Part shown: positions 43,762-52,437 of the stretch, piece after piece | How positions within the stretch are numbered: position 1 is the first letter of the stretch | Layout: every line of letters begins with the position of its first letter | From: Pseudarthrobacter chlorophenolicus A6 | Lineage (GTDB): Bacteria; Actinomycetota; Actinomycetes; Actinomycetales; Micrococcaceae | Direction of reading: 5' to 3' | Assembly: GCF_000022025.1 (NCBI RefSeq) | Contig: NC_011886.1 | Coordinates: 4,071,209 to 4,135,208, forward strand | DNA: 64,000 nt | The notes under the pieces: generated by a model | Database searches by the model: none | Told to the model about the DNA's origin: nothing | Seen by the model: the letters and a program-made list of their open reading frames with translations, nothing else | Translations under genes and position numbers: made by a program

Positions 43762-44745
43762 ATGAGTAGACCACGCACCATCATCCTTGGCGCTTCCCAC
43801 TGGCACGTCCCGCTTTGTACACGGGCGATCGGGGAGGAACACAACGTTGTCGGGATCAGCGACGAGGACGTATCGCTCGTACGGGGACTTGCGGACGCCT
43901 GGAATGCCCCGGTAGAAGCGGACTGGCGCAACCTGGTCGACCTGCCGAACCTCGGGCTTGCCTATGTCTTTGGCCCACACAATGGCATGGCGGAAAAATG
44001 CTTTGCGCTGATTGAACGTGGCATTCCGCTTGTGGTGGAGAAGCCCCTTGGCACTTCCCTGTCCGAGCTTGCCAGGGTACGGGAAGCTGCGGAAGCGGCC
44101 GGCGTGCCGGTGACGGTCCCCCTGGTTCAGCGGGACGGCCCCGTTGACCGCTGGCTTGCCAAGGCGGGCCGTCCGACGTACCAGAGGGCATCCTTCGTCG
44201 CCGGGCCGCCCTCGCGCTACCTGCATAACGGCAATCCCTGGATGCTCGATCCTGTTGCGGCGGGGGGTGGCTGCCTTGCGAATCTGGCACCGCATTTTGT
44301 CGATCTGTTCCTGCAGGGCAGCAACGAGTCCGCAGACACAGTGGATTCCAGGCTCTCCTCCGTTCTGCACGGTGCGGATATTGAGGACCATGCCAGTCTT
44401 ATCGTCACCACCACGGGCGGGCGTGAGGCCATCATTGAGGTGGGGTACGCATTCCCGAATTCGCCGTTGAAGCGCTACTGCAGCTTCACGTCGGCGGGCG
44501 AGGCCGGCTTCGCCTCCATCAATTCAGACGGTTCTGCAACGTTCACTTCAGAGGCCGGGATAACGGAATCCGCCATGATCAACGTCGACAGCGACCCCCT
44601 CTACGACGCGTTCGTACGCCGGGTCGCGGAAACGCTGGAAGATGGATTCCAGGGACTGCCAACGCTGGCCCAGCTCGAAGACGCGATGCGCCCGATTTGG
44701 CAGGCGTATGACCACCACGGAGGAACAGAAGATGGCCGACCTTAG
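43762..44745 (+). CDS. Gfo/Idh/MocA-family oxidoreductase, atypical
   Basis: 327 aa. The C-terminal Gfo/Idh/MocA domain and VVEKPLG (catalytic Lys, near residue 94) are clear. Two oddities: the nucleotide loop is ILGASHWHVPL rather than GxGxxG, and the usual D-x-G-x-H of the active site reads NLAPH, so the conserved Asp is Asn. It may have altered cofactor use or chemistry. First gene of a seven-step overlapping plus-strand operon; the LacI gene starts inside its last codons. Confidence 0.8.
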   Translation: MSRPRTIILGASHWHVPLCTRAIGEEHNVVGISDEDVSLVRGLADAWNAPVEADWRNLVDLPNLGLAYVFGPHNGMAEKCFALIERGIPLVVEKPLGTSLSELARVREAAEAAGVPVTVPLVQRDGPVDRWLAKAGRPTYQRASFVAGPPSRYLHNGNPWMLDPVAAGGGCLANLAPHFVDLFLQGSNESADTVDSRLSSVLHGADIEDHASLIVTTTGGREAIIEVGYAFPNSPLKRYCSFTSAGEAGFASINSDGSATFTSEAGITESAMINVDSDPLYDAFVRRVAETLEDGFQGLPTLAQLEDAMRPIWQAYDHHGGTEDGRP

Positions 44746-45727
44746 TATTGACGTTGTCGCGAAGGCGGCCGGAGTCCACCGCTCAACGGTTTCCCGGGCG
44801 TTCTCCCGGCCAGAGGCGGTAAAGAGCGAAACCAGGGAGCACATTCTCCGCGTCGCCGAAGGGCTCGGTTACACGATGAGCCCGCTCGCCCAGGCGTTGC
44901 GGCGGAAGACCAGCACTTTCGTCCCTCTGATTGTTCCGGACATCACCAACCCGTTCTTTGCAGAGCTGGCCAAGACCATGACGCAGGCCGCTGATGAGCG
45001 TGGCTACCAGCTGTTGCTCTGTGTCACGAACGGAGACCCTGCCAAGACCGACGGGTACTTCACGGCGATGCAGGCCATGTACGCCCCCTTTGGAATCGTC
45101 GCCCCTTCGACGAAAGTCGATACCGATGCCCTCAAGCGCTTCGATTTCGGTCACCGGGTCGTAGTGATCGACCGCGTGGAAGGCGACACCTCGGTTCCCA
45201 CGGTGACAGTCGACAGCCGCCGCGGCATCATCCTCGCACTGGAGCACCTGCGTTCCCTGGGCCACACCTCGATCGGCTATGTCTCCGGCATCTCCGGGAC
45301 CCACACGGCCCAGGACCGGATGGACGCGTACCTGGAACTGTCAGCGGAAGGCGGCAACTCGCCGGTGGTTCTCGACAGCGGCTCCGACCCGGACACCGGG
45401 GCACGCGCAGCACAGCACTTTCTGGAGATGGACAATCCCCCGACGGCGATCATCGCCGCCAATGACATGGTCGCCTTCGCGGTGATCTCGGCCCTTGGCA
45501 AGAGCGGTATTCGCGTGCCGGAGGACGTCTCTGTCATGGGGTTCGACGGTCTGGCGCTGGGCGCCCGGTTCAACCCCGCCCTGACAACAGTACGGCAGCC
45601 GATTGCTGACATGGGAAACATTGCCATCGAGCTGGCAGAAAAACAGAACCTGAACGGATCAGTAGACCACGTCGTCCTGGAACCTGAACTCCTGGTACGC
45701 GCCTCCACCTCAGGGCCGCGCAAATGA
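44732..45727 (+). CDS. LacI-family transcriptional regulator of the cluster
   Basis: 331 aa from ATG 44732, with GGAGGA 8 bases upstream; it overlaps the preceding gene by 14 bases. N-terminal HTH SIDVVAKAAGVHRSTVSRAF with hinge helix SPLAQALRRKT, then a periplasmic-binding-like effector domain (VPLIVPDITNPFFAELAKTM, IAANDMVAFAV, MGFDGLALG). LacI operators at 42300-42353 and 43713-43739 are its likely targets, so it would sense a pathway sugar and control the whole 38.9-48.9 kb cluster, including itself. Confidence 0.92.
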   Translation: MADLSIDVVAKAAGVHRSTVSRAFSRPEAVKSETREHILRVAEGLGYTMSPLAQALRRKTSTFVPLIVPDITNPFFAELAKTMTQAADERGYQLLLCVTNGDPAKTDGYFTAMQAMYAPFGIVAPSTKVDTDALKRFDFGHRVVVIDRVEGDTSVPTVTVDSRRGIILALEHLRSLGHTSIGYVSGISGTHTAQDRMDAYLELSAEGGNSPVVLDSGSDPDTGARAAQHFLEMDNPPTAIIAANDMVAFAVISALGKSGIRVPEDVSVMGFDGLALGARFNPALTTVRQPIADMGNIAIELAEKQNLNGSVDHVVLEPELLVRASTSGPRK

Positions 45728-46296
45728 CCGGAACCAGCACAAAGACCCTGCGCAGGCTGCCTGGGCTCCGGCACACCGACCATGTCGGCCTGACGGTTCC
45801 CAATCTTGACGAGGCCATCACGTTCTTCGTCGAGGTACTCGGTGCCGAGGAGCTGTACCGCTCTGACCGCGGACCCGACGCCGAGTTCATGCCCACGAAC
45901 TTTGATGTCCCTGCGGACGCCCGGCTCACCTTGGCGATGCTGCGGCTGCCACCGAACCTTAATATCGAGCTTTTCGAATGGAGCAGCGCTGAGCGGCGGG
46001 AAACCCCGCCGCGGCATTGCGACGCAGGCGGGCACCACCTGTGCTTCGTCGTCGACGATGTGGACGAAGCGGTCGCCGTCCTGCAGGAAACCCCTGGAGT
46101 ACGCGTGCTCGGCGAGCGCAAGGAAGTCGCAGGCGACAGTCCCCGCGTCGCCGGCAACCGCTGGACATACTTCGTCACCCCTTGGGGGCTGCTGATGGAA
46201 ATCGTCGATCGATCCCGCGTCGCAGCCCCACCCCGCCTGGTCGGTCCCACGGACTGGGCGGCACCAACACACACTTCCACGAAGGACGATCAATAA
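45724..46296 (+). CDS. VOC-superfamily metalloprotein (glyoxalase/dioxygenase fold)
   Basis: 190 aa, two beta-alpha-beta-beta-beta modules. Probable metal ligands: His in HTDHVGLTV near 21, His in GGHHLCFVV near 101, and Glu in LLMEIVDRS near 160. VOC enzymes isomerise, epimerise or cleave; here an epimerase, lyase or ring-cleavage step in the cluster's pathway is possible but unproved. Overlaps the LacI gene by four bases (ATGA) and the next start by one. Confidence 0.8.
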   Translation: MTGTSTKTLRRLPGLRHTDHVGLTVPNLDEAITFFVEVLGAEELYRSDRGPDAEFMPTNFDVPADARLTLAMLRLPPNLNIELFEWSSAERRETPPRHCDAGGHHLCFVVDDVDEAVAVLQETPGVRVLGERKEVAGDSPRVAGNRWTYFVTPWGLLMEIVDRSRVAAPPRLVGPTDWAAPTHTSTKDDQ

Positions 46297-47195
46297 TGCG
46301 ACTGGCAGGCCACACCCTCGGCACTCCGGACCACACGGTCCCCCAGGCACTCAGGCTGTTTCGAGCCGCTGGCCTCGACGCCGCGGAAGTCATTTACCAG
46401 GACGACTACAAATCAGGACTCCCCCAACGGGACCGCCGCGCCGCCCTTGACGCGCTTAAGGCCGCGGACGATGAGGGCCTGCCCATCATCGGCTTGACGC
46501 CGTACACCACGTCCATCAACTCCCTGGACGAGCGTGAATGGCGCAGCGGAGTCGACGAATTCAGGGGCGCGATCGAAACCGCGCATCTGCTCGGCGCCGA
46601 CAGGGTCCGCGTTTACGCGGGATCCTGGCACCCAGGGGACGCCGACCACGCCGCGCGTTGGGCGAAACTGCGGGACGCCCTCCAGACCCTGGCACCTGAG
46701 GCTGCACAGGCCGGCGTACGCCTCTGCGTGGAGAACCATTTCGGCACCATGACCCAGACGGCCGCTGAAACCGCGGCGCTCGTCCGCGAAGTCGCCCACC
46801 CCGCCGTCCGTGTCCTCTACGACCAGACGAACCTGACCTTCACCCACGACGAAACGTTCGAACAGGCCTTTGAAGTTCAAGGCGGACTGATCGGTCACGT
46901 GCACGTCAAGGACCTGGTGTTCACCGACTCCTCAGCGACCTTCCGCGCAACGGAAACGGCCCGCGTTAACGCCTCCGAGCGTTCCGTCCGGTCGCGGGTC
47001 ATCGGAACCGGCATTCTTCCTTGGCGGGAGATCCTCGCTGCGCTCCTGCGCCACGGCTACGACGATCTGCTGAGCATTGAGTACGAGTACCGGTGGCACC
47101 CGCAAGACCTCCCGAGCCCGGAGGAAGGGTTCCGGGAATCCGCGGCCGCCCTGCGAACGATGCTCGCCGATCTCGCTGAGGTGAAGGCACGATGA
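46296..47195 (+). CDS. Second xylose-isomerase-like TIM-barrel protein
   Basis: 299 aa from ATG 46296 within TAATG, one-base overlap with the VOC stop. The metal set is visible: LCVENHFG, VLYDQTNL, GHVHVKDL and LLSIEYEY. The frame is open upstream inside the VOC gene, but the coupled ATG is the sensible start. Related to sugar epimerases and 3-keto-glycoside eliminases; distinct from the 39790 protein. Function within the cluster is unknown. Confidence 0.85.
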   Translation: MRLAGHTLGTPDHTVPQALRLFRAAGLDAAEVIYQDDYKSGLPQRDRRAALDALKAADDEGLPIIGLTPYTTSINSLDEREWRSGVDEFRGAIETAHLLGADRVRVYAGSWHPGDADHAARWAKLRDALQTLAPEAAQAGVRLCVENHFGTMTQTAAETAALVREVAHPAVRVLYDQTNLTFTHDETFEQAFEVQGGLIGHVHVKDLVFTDSSATFRATETARVNASERSVRSRVIGTGILPWREILAALLRHGYDDLLSIEYEYRWHPQDLPSPEEGFRESAAALRTMLADLAEVKAR

Positions 47196-48199
47196 CCGCT
47201 CAGCGACTACGCGTCGGCGTCATCGGCGCGGGAAAAATTGCCTCCATCGCCCAACTGCCCACCCTGGTACAACGGAACGATGTTGAACTGGTTGCACTGG
47301 TCTCCCGTCAAGAGGACCCCGGGCACCTGGTCCGCCGCTGGGGTTTCGGCGCCGCCTATCGATCGGTTGAAGACATGCTTGCCGCTCAGGACCTGGACGC
47401 CGTCTTTGTCCTCACCCCGCGCTCGGAGCACGCGCACGCCGTCAAGCTTTGCCTTGAAAACGACATCGACGTGTTCTGCGAAAAACCCCTGGCCCCGGAA
47501 ACCGACGAAGCAGAACGGTTGGCTGACCTCGCCGAGGAACGTGGCCTGATCCTGATGGTGGACTTCAACCGCCGCTACGCACCCGTCTACACGGCCGGGC
47601 GTGATGCGTTTGGGGAGAAGGGCGCTACGTTCTGCGTCGCCCAGAAGAACCGGCCCGGATCCGAGTACCGCGCGACGTTCGAGAACGCCATTCACATGGT
47701 CGACCTGCTGCGCTGGTACTGCGGCGGCGAACCCGTGGACGTCTCTGCGCATGCGGCCGGGGAGGACCCCTGGGAGGAAGACGGCGTCGCTGCCATCATC
47801 CGCTTCAGCACCGGTAACACCGGAGTGCTGATGGCAGCCCGGACCGCAGGTGCCTGGAACGAAAAACTGGACGCCTACGGCCACGGAAAAACCGTGGAAG
47901 TGCGTGCCCCCGAGGCAGTGTCGACCACTATCAGCGGAGTCACCACATCACGCGAACTCAGCGCCGAAGCCTACGGGTGGGCCACGGCAACCGACACGCT
48001 GGGCTTCTCCGCCGCAGTCCACCATTTCCTCGATCGCGTCGCCGACAGAGCCGAACCCCTCACGTCGGGCCGCGAGGCCGTTCAGACCCAGCGGCTGCTC
48101 GATCGGATCCTCGCCGCCTCTGGGTTGCCCGCTGAAGAACAGGAAGGCCGGTTATGGCAGAGTCACGCCACGCAGCCAGTGAGCGGAGGCACCAAATGA
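47192..48199 (+). CDS. Gfo/Idh/MocA-family dehydrogenase, canonical
   Basis: 335 aa. Canonical NAD(P) motif GVIGAGKIASIAQLP at 9-23, catalytic CEKPLAP near 96, and the active-site region ENAIHMVDLLRW near 166. Unlike the gene at 43762 it retains the usual nucleotide motif, so it is the better candidate for oxidising a sugar or cyclitol hydroxyl. ATGA overlaps with both neighbours show tight coupling. Confidence 0.87.
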   Translation: MTAQRLRVGVIGAGKIASIAQLPTLVQRNDVELVALVSRQEDPGHLVRRWGFGAAYRSVEDMLAAQDLDAVFVLTPRSEHAHAVKLCLENDIDVFCEKPLAPETDEAERLADLAEERGLILMVDFNRRYAPVYTAGRDAFGEKGATFCVAQKNRPGSEYRATFENAIHMVDLLRWYCGGEPVDVSAHAAGEDPWEEDGVAAIIRFSTGNTGVLMAARTAGAWNEKLDAYGHGKTVEVRAPEAVSTTISGVTTSRELSAEAYGWATATDTLGFSAAVHHFLDRVADRAEPLTSGREAVQTQRLLDRILAASGLPAEEQEGRLWQSHATQPVSGGTK

Positions 48200-48945
48200 G
48201 CCTCAAGGATCAAGTGGTCCTGGTGACCGGATCAAGTGGAGGCATCGGTGATGCCGTTATCGATGCGCTCAAAGTCGAGGGAGCCCTCGTGATCGGCGCC
48301 GACCGCGCCGCCAAAGAGGGCCAGGACCTGGCCGCCTTCTTCCCGCTCGACGTCACCTCCGAAGAGCAGTGCGCCTCCGTCGTCCGCGACATCACAAGCA
48401 AGTACGGGCGCATCGACGCACTCATTCACGCCGCCGGTATCCTCGGCGCCACCCCGGACATCATGGAAACCACCACGGAAGAATACGAAACCGTGATGCG
48501 GATCAACGCCTCCGGCACGTTCTCCATGGTCCGGGAAACGGCACAGTCAATGATGGCGTCCGGGACCGCCGGTGCCATCATCATCCTTTCCTCGGTCGCG
48601 GCGAAGGAAGCCCGCAGCAATTACCTGCCGTACAACTCGAGCAAGCTTGCCGTGCTTCACATCATGTGGTCCTTCGCCGAAATACTCGGACCCCATGGAA
48701 TCTCCGTTAACGCGATCGCACCGGGCCCGGTCAACACCCCCATGTGGGCCCAATTCGCCAAAGACTCCGGCCCCGATGCCGTCGCCAACCGAGCCAAACG
48801 CGCCGCGCAACTTCCCATGCGCCGCTTCGCCGAACCCGACGAGGTCGCCCGCGCCATCCTCTTCCTAGCCGACCCTGACAACCGCTACATCACCGGCGTG
48901 AGCTTGGACGTGGCAGGCGGCGCGCACCTCGGCATAGGGTCCTGA
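48196..48945 (+). CDS. SDR-family oxidoreductase
   Basis: 249 aa from the ATG overlapping the previous stop (ATGA); an upstream ATG at 48154 is rejected on this coupling. NAD(P) motif VTGSSGGIGDA near 9, HAAGI motif near 87, catalytic Ser in ILSSVAAKE and YNSSKLA with Tyr-x3-Lys. Last gene of the plus-strand operon. It differs from the SDR at 38913. A gene-free stretch of 202 bases follows before a convergent gene. Confidence 0.87.
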   Translation: MSLKDQVVLVTGSSGGIGDAVIDALKVEGALVIGADRAAKEGQDLAAFFPLDVTSEEQCASVVRDITSKYGRIDALIHAAGILGATPDIMETTTEEYETVMRINASGTFSMVRETAQSMMASGTAGAIIILSSVAAKEARSNYLPYNSSKLAVLHIMWSFAEILGPHGISVNAIAPGPVNTPMWAQFAKDSGPDAVANRAKRAAQLPMRRFAEPDEVARAILFLADPDNRYITGVSLDVAGGAHLGIGS

Positions 48946-49147
48946 CGGCGTTCTTGAACTCAGCGCTGGCCGTCACCAGATCCGGACTAGGCCCACTGCT
49001 CCCACAGGGTCAGCTGCAGCCTGACGGTGTCCGCCGGAACAGGATCCGCGGAGCGCGCCCCGGCCGAAGCAGCCCCCAGGGAAGGGCCCGCGGCGGCACC
49101 CTGCTCGCCGCCGTCGTCGCCCCTTCCCCACCAGGCTGCGATCCGCA

Positions 49148-50521
49148 TCAGGCCCGGACCGCCCCGGACGGCTGGTCCGCGGTGCGCACCGGTGTCTCCA
49201 ACCCGAGGTTTTCGCGCAGGGTGCTGCCGCGGTACTCCGTGGGGTACACGCCGCGTTCCTGCAGCTCCGGCACCAGGTGGTTGACGATGTCATCCAGTCC
49301 GGTGGGAACCAGCCACGGCGAGATGTTGAACCCGTCCACCGCACCCGTCCGGGCATACTCGGCCAGGTGGTCCGCCACGGCCGTGTAGGAGCCGGTGAAC
49401 GTGGCGTCGATCCGCGCCGTCTTGGAGGTGACGAACTGGCGGATGGACAGGCCCTTGTCCTTGGCCTCGGCACGCCACTGGTCCGCGAGCTGACGGGCCT
49501 TGGCACCGTGGAAGCCGCTGCCGCGGGTCTCGGACGTCTCCTCCACCACGGGGTCGATCTCCGGCAGCGGACCGTCGGGATCGTACTCGGACAGCTCGCG
49601 GCCCCAGAACTGCTCCAGGTAGGCCACAGCCTGCTGCGGCCCGATCTGCAGGCTCCGCACCCACTCCTTCTTTTCCGCAGCCTCTTCGGCTGTGGCAGCG
49701 AGGATGAATTCGCTGGCCGGCATGATCTGCACGGCATTCGCGCCGCGGCCCGCCGCCACCGAACGCTCCACGAGGTCCTTGCGGAACTCCACGGCGTCGT
49801 CGAACTTGGGGTGGGCGGAGAAGATCACGTCCGCCTGGCGGGCGGCGAAGTTCCGTCCCTCGGGCGAATCCCCGGCCTGGAACAGCACCGGCCGGTACTG
49901 CGCACTGCGCGGCAGGCGCGGAGTCACGTCCACCGTGTAGTGCTGCCCTTCGTGGAGCACGCGGCGGGCCGGGCCGGCGGGGCTCTCCCAGGAGTCCCAG
50001 ATCCGCTTGGCCGTCTCCACGAACGCTTCGGCGTGCCTGTACCGGTCGGCATGGTCAAGGTAGCCGCCGCGGCGGAAGTTCGCACCGGTCCACGCGTTGT
50101 CCGTGGTGACGATGTTCCAGGCGGCACGGCCGCCGGAGATCAGGTCCAGCGAGGCAAGCCGGTGGGCCAGGTCCGCCGGATCGTTGTAGGTGGTGTTCTG
50201 GGTGGCTACCAGTCCGATGTTCCTGGTCACCGAAGCCAGCGCGGCCAGCATGGTCTGCGCATCCGGCCGGCCCACCACGTCCAGGGCGTGCGGGCGGCCC
50301 AGGTGCTCACGCAGGCGAAGTCCCTCCCCCAGGAAGAACGCCGCGAACAGCCCGCGCTCGGCGGTCTGGGCGATGCGGCGGAAGGATTCAAAGTCGGTCT
50401 GCGAACCGGATTCTGCCGCCTTCCAGATGGTGCCGGAATTGACGCCCTGGAAGAAGATGCCGAACTGGATCTGGCCGGTGGGCTGGAAGACGTCGGATTT
50501 AGCACGGTTGTGCTGTGTCAT
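49148..50521 (-). CDS. LLM flavin-dependent monooxygenase (NtaA/SnaA/SoxA type)
   Basis: 457 aa TIM-barrel monooxygenase that would use FMNH2 and O2. IQFGIFFQGVNSGTIWK at the N terminus, AFFLGEGLRLREH, and DLISGGRAAWNIVTTDNAWT (near 128) are the hallmarks of the nitrilotriacetate/dibenzothiophene monooxygenase branch. Last gene of the operon, 9 bases after another LLM gene. This branch often oxidises C-S or C-N bonds, in line with a sulfur or amine salvage role. Confidence 0.9.
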   Translation of the reverse strand: MTQHNRAKSDVFQPTGQIQFGIFFQGVNSGTIWKAAESGSQTDFESFRRIAQTAERGLFAAFFLGEGLRLREHLGRPHALDVVGRPDAQTMLAALASVTRNIGLVATQNTTYNDPADLAHRLASLDLISGGRAAWNIVTTDNAWTGANFRRGGYLDHADRYRHAEAFVETAKRIWDSWESPAGPARRVLHEGQHYTVDVTPRLPRSAQYRPVLFQAGDSPEGRNFAARQADVIFSAHPKFDDAVEFRKDLVERSVAAGRGANAVQIMPASEFILAATAEEAAEKKEWVRSLQIGPQQAVAYLEQFWGRELSEYDPDGPLPEIDPVVEETSETRGSGFHGAKARQLADQWRAEAKDKGLSIRQFVTSKTARIDATFTGSYTAVADHLAEYARTGAVDGFNISPWLVPTGLDDIVNHLVPELQERGVYPTEYRGSTLRENLGLETPVRTADQPSGAVRA

Positions 50522-50530
50522 GGTTTTTCC

Positions 50531-51601
50531 TTACTTTCCGGTGCCGGCGGCGGCAGATGCGTAGCGGCTGGCAGGGCGTTCCAGGCCCAGCAGGTCGCGG
50601 AAGGTTCCGTCCAGCAGCACCGGGCGGAGCGCTCCGCGGCGGCGCAGCTCGGGCAGGACCAGGCGGCCCAGTTCGTCAAGGTCCAGAGCGAGCGACGCCG
50701 GGTGGAGGCGCACGCCGTCGGCGTCCGCCAGCAATGACTCAAGGAGGTCCGTCAGGGCTGCGGCGGTGCCCGCGAAGACCGCGCGTCCGCCGTCGAACGC
50801 TGTTTTCCGCGAGGCCGCAGCCTGCCCGCGCGAGTCGAGGACGACGTCGAGCTCGGCGATCACCGCCACGGACGCACCCACGCGGGAGCGCACGTCGAGG
50901 ACCTCCGCCGCCAGCAGTTCGGGGGTCGGCGCGGACACCAGCACAGCGTCCACGGCGTCGGCCGGCACCTCGCCCAGCAGCGAAGCAGGAACCAGTACAG
51001 GGAGCTGCCCCTGCAGCGGACGCGGAATGATGGACGGGCCCTTCACCGAATAGCCCGCGCCGGCGAAGCCGTCAGGCGTCTCAAAATCGGCATAGTGGAG
51101 CTTGTCCACATCGATGTACCGCCCGGTGGCGACATCACGGATCACGGCATCGTCCTCCCACGAATCCCACAGCCGGCGGGATACCTCGATGGACGCCGCG
51201 GCCTCCTGGCCCAGCGCGGCGCCGGTGACGGAAGAACGCCCGACGGCGGCGGCAGCCCCGGGTGCCTCGTCCGCCGAGGCGATCCATCCGGCCCGGCCGC
51301 CGGAGACGTAGTCGAGGCTGGCCAGCTGGGTGGAAACGTGGAACGGCTCGGTGTAGACGGTGTCCACTTCGGGGATCAGCGCAATGGACCTGGTGACGGG
51401 GCCGGCGAACGCGGCGCGCTGCAGTGCGTTGGCACGGCCGGGAACCGGCGCGTCCGTGAAGGTGGCTGCGTGGAAACCGGCGGACTCGGCGGCCAGCACC
51501 GCACGGGAGATGTCCGCTCCGTCCCAGCCGGCGCCGTCGAGCTCGATGGCCAGGAAACCGGCCTGGCTTCCTTCGGCCGGAAGGTTCTCGGTGTTGCTCA
51601 T
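50531..51601 (-). CDS. LLM flavin-dependent oxidoreductase
   Basis: 356 aa from ATG 51601, four-base overlap with the DUF1684 stop. Luciferase-like: AVLAAESAGFHAATFTDAPV, SIALIPEVDTVYTEPFHVST (near 72) and LASLDYVSGGRAGWIAS. Shorter than the enzyme at 49148 and with a distinct C terminus. Part of a set of three LLM enzymes in one operon with an ABC importer. Substrate unknown. Confidence 0.85.
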   Translation of the reverse strand: MSNTENLPAEGSQAGFLAIELDGAGWDGADISRAVLAAESAGFHAATFTDAPVPGRANALQRAAFAGPVTRSIALIPEVDTVYTEPFHVSTQLASLDYVSGGRAGWIASADEAPGAAAAVGRSSVTGAALGQEAAASIEVSRRLWDSWEDDAVIRDVATGRYIDVDKLHYADFETPDGFAGAGYSVKGPSIIPRPLQGQLPVLVPASLLGEVPADAVDAVLVSAPTPELLAAEVLDVRSRVGASVAVIAELDVVLDSRGQAAASRKTAFDGGRAVFAGTAAALTDLLESLLADADGVRLHPASLALDLDELGRLVLPELRRRGALRPVLLDGTFRDLLGLERPASRYASAAAGTGK

Positions 51602-52437
51602 TTCAGGTCCTGACGTTCGTAGGGAATCTTTTCGCCGGCCTCGATGGCCACGGGCAGCCGGTTTTCGGCCGGTGGAAGCGGGCAGGTGGCCAGGTCCGTG
51701 TAGGCGCACGGCAGGTTGACCGCCCGGTTGAAGTCCAGCACCACGGAGCCGTCCGCTTCGGGCACCACGGAGAGCGTGCGGTTGGCCGCGTAGGTGGTGG
51801 TGCCGGAGGTCTGGTCCGTGAACAGCACCGACAGGGAACCCGGTGCGTGGCCGTTGAACGCAGTCAGCGCCAGGTCCTGCCCGGCGAGCTTGAAGCGGAT
51901 CTCGCCCGGGGCCTCGTAAACGTGCTGAATGCCCTCGACGGCGGCACCCACCGTGGTGGGCCGCGGCGCCTCGAACGGAACGAACGTTCCACGGACGGCG
52001 TAGGCGGCATCCGGCGAGTAGGCGGGGGTGCCCTGGTATTCGCGGAGCAGCCGGTTCTCCGGGTGCCGCGGCCGCACGATGTATTCACCGCCGCGCTTGG
52101 CCAGTTCAATGACGGTGTCACCGGAAACCAGGTTGATTCCGCCGCGTTCGGCAATGGGTCCGAACTCCAGCTCGGCACCGTCGCCGGTGTTCAGCTCCTT
52201 GCCGTCCTGCTGCAGGCTTTCGCCCGGCTGCAGCACAACGCGGACGACGTCGGCCGCCGCGCTCCAGGTTCCAGGGGCACCTTCCAGCGGAGTGGCGTCG
52301 CCGCTGAGCCAATGGAGGTGGGTCACGGCCAGGAAGCCGTGCGGGTGGGCGCGGTTGCGCTCGTGCGCCGCGTGCCATTCCTGCCAGTCGGCGTCGAACG
52401 TTTCGAGGGCTGTTTCAGTGGACAAGGGCGTTCTCAC
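51598..52437 (-). CDS. DUF1684-domain protein
   Basis: 279 aa, mostly beta-strand. ADWQEWHAAHERN near the start, HLHWLSG, and the conserved C-terminal DFNRAVNLPCAYTDLATCPLPPAENRLP (in part) with two Cys are typical of DUF1684. No biochemical function is known to me for this family. It overlaps the upstream LLM gene by 23 bases and the downstream one by four, so it is an integral part of the operon. Confidence 0.85.
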   Translation of the reverse strand: MRTPLSTETALETFDADWQEWHAAHERNRAHPHGFLAVTHLHWLSGDATPLEGAPGTWSAAADVVRVVLQPGESLQQDGKELNTGDGAELEFGPIAERGGINLVSGDTVIELAKRGGEYIVRPRHPENRLLREYQGTPAYSPDAAYAVRGTFVPFEAPRPTTVGAAVEGIQHVYEAPGEIRFKLAGQDLALTAFNGHAPGSLSVLFTDQTSGTTTYAANRTLSVVPEADGSVVLDFNRAVNLPCAYTDLATCPLPPAENRLPVAIEAGEKIPYERQDLK

